A DNA stretch of 64,000 nt, from the NCBI RefSeq assembly GCF_042649825.1, contig NZ_JBHSAB010000001.1, positions 558,001 through 622,000 on the forward strand. The letters are read 5' to 3'. The position numbers and the translations under genes are program-made. The notes beneath the pieces were generated by a model. That model was not told the DNA's origin. It saw nothing but the letters and a program-made list of their open reading frames with translations, and made no database searches. This document shows, in pieces, positions 60,870-64,000 of the stretch. The DNA is from Legionella_C dresdenensis (GTDB taxonomy: Bacteria > Pseudomonadota > Gammaproteobacteria > Legionellales > Legionellaceae). Numbering within the stretch: the first letter of the stretch is position 1; the number at the start of each line of letters is the position of its first letter.

Positions 60870-61139
60870 CTATCCAATCATGTAAGGAATGTTTGATATT
60901 AACGAGTCGGTATAATCGACCATGACTTTCAACAGCCATGGTCCCGCATACATCATTATCAGAAAAGTTATAAACAGCTTGGGAATAAAGCTTAAGCTCG
61001 ATTCGTTAATCTGGGTTGCCGCCTGAAACATCGCAATCAGCAGACCAGCTAATAATCCGGGCACAATCAGCACAGTAAGGAGTAATATAATCATATAAAA
61101 ACAGTCGCTGAAGATAGTCAGTACTGATTCTGGAGTCAT
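60870..61139 (-). CDS. fliQ: Flagellar export apparatus protein FliQ
   Basis: Small export-gate protein of 89 residues, the E. coli length, with two helices (about 14-38 and 50-75). MTPESVLTIFSDCFYMIILL and FQAATQINESSLSFIPKL are the FliQ hallmarks. ATG 61139 has AAGGAG 10 bases upstream; the longer frame to 61202 overlaps fliP and is rejected. Confidence 0.95.
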   Translation of the reverse strand: MTPESVLTIFSDCFYMIILLLTVLIVPGLLAGLLIAMFQAATQINESSLSFIPKLFITFLIMMYAGPWLLKVMVDYTDSLISNIPYMIG

Positions 61140-61153
61140 CCTGGTTGTTCTCC

Positions 61154-61903
61154 TTAACCTACCGCAAAGCTTGACGCAAGCGATCCTAATACCAGTGTCC
61201 AACCGTCCACCATTACAAACAACATGATTTTAAACGGCAACGAAATAATTAACGGCGACAGCATCATCATACCCATTGCCATCAGGACACTCGCCACCAC
61301 TAAATCAATAATCAAAAACGGTAAGAACAGAATAAATCCTATCTGAAAAGCGGTTTTTAACTCACTGGTTACAAAAGCGGGAATAACCACTACCAGTGGA
61401 ATATCATTCAGGGTTTTATAATCCTTGTTGTTAAATTTTTCAAAAAGAGCAAGATCGTTTTTTCGGGTCTGGTTTAGCATAAATGTTTTTAAGGGCGCCT
61501 GCGCTTTTAGCATGGCCTGGGGGAAATCGAGTTTGTCGGCCAGGTAGGGTTGGATGGCCTGCTCATTAACCTGGTTGAAAACCGGCGCCATAATAAAAAA
61601 CGTCAGAAATAGCGCAATGCCGATCAGGATTTGATTGGTTGGCGTCTGGCCAAGCCCGATTGCCTGTCTTAAAATTGATAGTACAATAATTATTCTGGTG
61701 AATGCCGTCATTGCCATCATGAGTCCTGGCAACACGCTGAGCAGAGTCATAAACAGCAAGACTTGCAGGGTCATACTGTAAGTCTGGCCGCCATTGGGAG
61801 CGGGGCCTATTGTAATTGCCGGAATAGCCAACGGCGCAGCCTGCAGTAACAGAGGGAATAACATCATCAGCATGGTAGCAGCAGAAAGCGCAAGTCTTTT
61901 CAT
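61154..61903 (-). CDS. fliP: Flagellar export apparatus protein FliP
   Basis: Export-gate protein with cleaved signal peptide (residues 1-22, cut near LLQA-AP). LQVLLFMTLLSVLPGLMMAM, FTRIIIVLSILRQAIG, LGQTPTNQILIGIALFLTFF, and PFLIIDLVVASVLMAMGMMM are the family blocks. 249 residues is the usual length. It follows fliO directly. Confidence 0.96.
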   Translation of the reverse strand: MKRLALSAATMLMMLFPLLLQAAPLAIPAITIGPAPNGGQTYSMTLQVLLFMTLLSVLPGLMMAMTAFTRIIIVLSILRQAIGLGQTPTNQILIGIALFLTFFIMAPVFNQVNEQAIQPYLADKLDFPQAMLKAQAPLKTFMLNQTRKNDLALFEKFNNKDYKTLNDIPLVVVIPAFVTSELKTAFQIGFILFLPFLIIDLVVASVLMAMGMMMLSPLIISLPFKIMLFVMVDGWTLVLGSLASSFAVG

Positions 61904-61904
61904 C

Positions 61905-62315
61905 TCAGGATTTCCTTAATGCTGCTTTGAAAAAATCGGCGAAACCGGCATTGTTCTGACTATCAGCGAACCCTTCGGGCAACACGTCTCCAAAATCATG
62001 CAAAGTAGCGATATTGCCTGAAGCCACTCCTAATAGAAGATACCGCGGCCCGGCCTTAACCAGCATGACTTTTTCCCGCGTGCCCAAACTAAGGCATGCG
62101 ACTACCGTAAATCCTTTACTCACGCCAATTCCTGCCTTATTCAGCTTCTTTAATAGCCACGACAAAAAAACAATCACTGCCAGCACAAACAGCAATCCTG
62201 TCGTTACCCGAATTAATTCAGTTCCGCTGATATTGTTCTGAACAACAGCTGATGCGGCATGCACCTGGGTAACCGTCAGCCAGCTCCAGAGCAGGTTTGT
62301 CCAAAATCTCATCAT
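61905..62315 (-). CDS. fliO: Flagellar assembly protein FliO
   Basis: Single-pass membrane protein that helps FliP assembly. It has an N-terminal signal-like region, a helix at about 37-54 (GLLFVLAVIVFLSWLLKKLN) and a small C-terminal domain with SLGTREKVMLVKAGPRYLLL, typical of FliO. 136 residues; overlaps fliN by four bases. Confidence 0.9.
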   Translation of the reverse strand: MMRFWTNLLWSWLTVTQVHAASAVVQNNISGTELIRVTTGLLFVLAVIVFLSWLLKKLNKAGIGVSKGFTVVACLSLGTREKVMLVKAGPRYLLLGVASGNIATLHDFGDVLPEGFADSQNNAGFADFFKAALRKS

Positions 62316-62638
62316 CGCAAACGCTTAATCCGCTCCGCTTTACTAACGATATCAGTTAACCTGACGCCGAATTTATCATTCACGACTACAACCTCGCCAT
62401 GCGCAACCAGCGTACCGTTTACCAAGACATCAAGCGGCTCACTCGCCAGCCTGTCCAGAGCAACAATGCCGCCCTGGTTAAGTTGCAACAAGTTGCGGAT
62501 TGTCATTTTTGTACGGCCAATCTCTACAGTTACTGCTACCGGGATATCAAGAACTAACTCAATTTTGTCGCTGTCAGCTTCTGTTGATGCAATATTTTCC
62601 GTTGCGATTGAACCACTGTCTTTATTGTCAGCCATCAT
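62312..62638 (-). CDS. fliN: Flagellar motor switch protein FliN
   Basis: C-ring switch component with an acidic N-terminus and a SpoA domain: LDIPVAVTVEIGRTKMTIRN, LLQLNQGGIVALDRLASEPL, DVLVNGTLVAHGEVVVVNDK and FGVRLTDIVSKAERIK. 108 residues. It follows fliM after a few bases and overlaps fliO. Confidence 0.96.
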   Translation of the reverse strand: MMADNKDSGSIATENIASTEADSDKIELVLDIPVAVTVEIGRTKMTIRNLLQLNQGGIVALDRLASEPLDVLVNGTLVAHGEVVVVNDKFGVRLTDIVSKAERIKRLR

Positions 62639-62644
62639 GCTCCC

Positions 62645-63742
62645 CTAATAACTGATATCTTTGATTATCTTAACTGCACGCTTATCATTGGCAGTGCCAA
62701 CCGTTGCAGTAAAGCTAGGCGTACCCTCAATATCAAGGGTTACAATTTCTTTCATTTCCATTGGCAGAAAATCACCAACTTGCCAGTTCACAATTTTATC
62801 GAGTGTGCTCGTGGTTTCTGCCATGACTGAAGTGACTGTCAATTCGACATCCATCAACTCTTCTTTCAACGACATAACCCAGTTCGGATCGATTTCATCG
62901 TCAGGCCGTGCGGCTCCAAGTTCCAGCTGCTGCTTGATTGGCTCAACCATTGAGTAAGGTATGACAAAGGAAAAAGTCCCGCTTTCACGGCCAAACTCAA
63001 CACTGAAACGAGTTACTAACAGTAATTCATTCGGTTCGGCAATATGGACAAGCTGAGGGTTGGTTTCTTCGTTTACCTTGACGATATCGAGCTTCATAAT
63101 CGGCGCCCAGGCGTGTTCAATATTGCGTGCCAGCTTACCCAGCACAATATTCATTACCCTTAATTCTGCCACCGTATAGTCAGTGCGGGTCTGAGCCAGG
63201 AATTGCGAACTGCCGCCAAAATAATAATTAACCAAATCAAACACAAAAATACTGTCAAACATGATGAGCGCTTTACCGCGTAGTGGTTTGAAGCGATAAA
63301 TCGCCATAAATGTCGGGTTGGGCAGTGCGCTTAAAAACTCGAGATGTTTCACAACAGACATGGCTTCCTGCTTCATCTGCAGATCTTTGGCCATCAACAG
63401 ATAAATATCGTTCGCAAAAAATCGGGCTGTCCTGTCATAGATTTTATCCAATACCGGCAATTCACCACGAACTATCCTTTCCTGGCTACTAAAATTGACA
63501 ATATGGACATCTTCCTGGTTAATCGCGTGGATAGCGGCTGGATCGCCCAGGCCGGTAACAGTAACTTTCTGATAATCAGCCTCGGCTTCCGGTGCTTTTT
63601 CTTCTTTTTGATAGTTAAGCTCCTGCTTCTCAGCAGCCTCAGCTTTCTGATAAACAGGCTCGTCAGCCGGAGTTTCTTCCGCATTTACTGACTCCAGCAG
63701 AGCATCAATCTCTTCCTGGGATAAGACTTCTTTATCTGTCAT
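62645..63742 (-). CDS. fliM: Flagellar motor switch protein FliM
   Basis: C-ring protein that binds phosphorylated CheY and sets rotation direction. The CheY-binding N-terminus VLSQEEIDALLESVN is at residues 5-19. The region from 20-60 is an unusually long acidic linker with repeated YQKxE units (VYQKAEA, NYQKEEK, DYQKVTV). The core has VDYFGG-like LVNYYFGGSSQF and the C-terminal SpoA domain LPMEMKEIVTLDIEGTPSFT. First gene of the visible flagellar operon; I could not find a clear sigma-54 or sigma-28 promoter in 63743-63873. Confidence 0.95.
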   Translation of the reverse strand: MTDKEVLSQEEIDALLESVNAEETPADEPVYQKAEAAEKQELNYQKEEKAPEAEADYQKVTVTGLGDPAAIHAINQEDVHIVNFSSQERIVRGELPVLDKIYDRTARFFANDIYLLMAKDLQMKQEAMSVVKHLEFLSALPNPTFMAIYRFKPLRGKALIMFDSIFVFDLVNYYFGGSSQFLAQTRTDYTVAELRVMNIVLGKLARNIEHAWAPIMKLDIVKVNEETNPQLVHIAEPNELLLVTRFSVEFGRESGTFSFVIPYSMVEPIKQQLELGAARPDDEIDPNWVMSLKEELMDVELTVTSVMAETTSTLDKIVNWQVGDFLPMEMKEIVTLDIEGTPSFTATVGTANDKRAVKIIKDISY

Positions 63743-63873
63743 ATACGCCCTGTATCCTAACTAACCTGTTATTATCCCTAAAACCGAATTCTAAGCTATT
63801 CCTGAATTCTTTGGAAGATCAATGAGATAACATCTTTAATCCATGAGCGTTGGGCTTTATAATAAATGCGCTG

Positions 63874-64000
63874 CTAATCCCCTTCCTCTGCTTCCTGACA
63901 CTTGTCTTGTGCATCCTGGTTACAATTTTCCTGGCAATTGGTATCTTCAGAATTCATACAAATGTTATTAATACAATCATCAATTGTTTTATTGAGGCAT
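63874..64000 (-). CDS. C-terminal end of a Cys-rich protein (5' part outside window)
   Basis: The reverse strand from the right edge reads 41 residues to a TAG: CLNKTIDDCINNIC, MNSEDTNCQENCNQDAQDKC and QEAEEGD. Cysteines are spaced in a repeated C-x(7)-C-x4-C and C-x3-C way, reminiscent of small secreted disulfide-rich proteins. No family is recognised. It is independent of fliM, 131 bases away. Confidence 0.55.
   Translation of the reverse strand, partial: CLNKTIDDCINNICMNSEDTNCQENCNQDAQDKCQEAEEGD

Noticed and set aside
60870..61202. Longer fliQ reading frame
   Set aside because: The extra 21 residues overlap fliP out of frame, are unlike FliQ, and ATG 61139 has a ribosome binding site.

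Overview
The window looks like a chromosomal segment of a motile, AT-rich gammaproteobacterium, most likely Legionella or a close relative in Legionellales. The reasons are the flagellar gene order fliM-fliN-fliO-fliP-fliQ-fliR-flhB-flhA-flhF-flhG-fliA-motA-motB, dnaB next to alr, csrA, a quinol-type NO reductase, and several large intracellular-looking proteins of unknown family, including one macrodomain protein. This assignment comes from gene content, not from a database match.

Layout. (1) 1-4334: housekeeping genes: tilS (cut by the left edge), accA, a phosphopantetheinyl transferase, birA and csrA. Three of these act on fatty-acid synthesis carrier proteins or carboxylase. (2) 4586-29243: a surface-polysaccharide (O-antigen/LPS) locus. 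A six-gene minus-strand operon (WbqC, GtrB-like GT2, PglD-like acyltransferase, beta-propeller glycosidase-like protein, GtrA, methyltransferase) is followed by pgi, then wecE, a frameshifted rfbA and rfbB (dTDP-4-amino-sugar route). Next come a multi-span membrane protein, a WecA/WbpL-type initiating transferase, an epimerase and a secreted SGNH hydrolase. An eight-gene operon, transcribed wecB-wecC-wzx-acetyltransferase-wzy-asnB-heparinase-GT4, closes the locus. Together these genes can supply UDP-ManNAcA and a dTDP-amino-deoxy sugar, initiate on undecaprenyl phosphate, flip, polymerise, and possibly amidate and trim an acidic glycan. (3) 29402-34128: methyltransferase, POT-family transporter and quinol-dependent NO reductase in one direction, then convergent lipA. 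(4) 35258-51731: an accessory-like zone with unknown large proteins, a Cys-rich secreted protein with a truncated second copy, a macrodomain protein, a CDGSH Fe-S protein, membrane proteins, a CBS protein and a glycine-zipper lipoprotein, interrupted by the alr-dnaB housekeeping pair, followed by a DUF2147 protein, a tandem pair of paralogous unknown genes and two more orphans. (5) 52091-63742: a compact flagellar export, motor and regulator operon on the minus strand. A Cys-rich protein is cut by the right edge.

The most unusual feature is the density of small non-coding inverted-repeat elements in the 34-52 kb zone. I see at least seven sequence families. One is a 153-bp element with 20-bp terminal inverted repeats and a perfect 9-bp target duplication. 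Another is a 161-bp near-complete hairpin bounded by TA. A third is a 116-bp element with 33-bp inverted ends. The fourth is a dispersed GTTGGGTC/GACCCAAC palindrome present at least nine times, singly or as inverted pairs. Element borders supply the TAG stop codon of three genes. Other points to check are the interrupted rfbA, a glucose-6-phosphate isomerase with two apparent catalytic substitutions, and the unknown proteins of the accessory zone.
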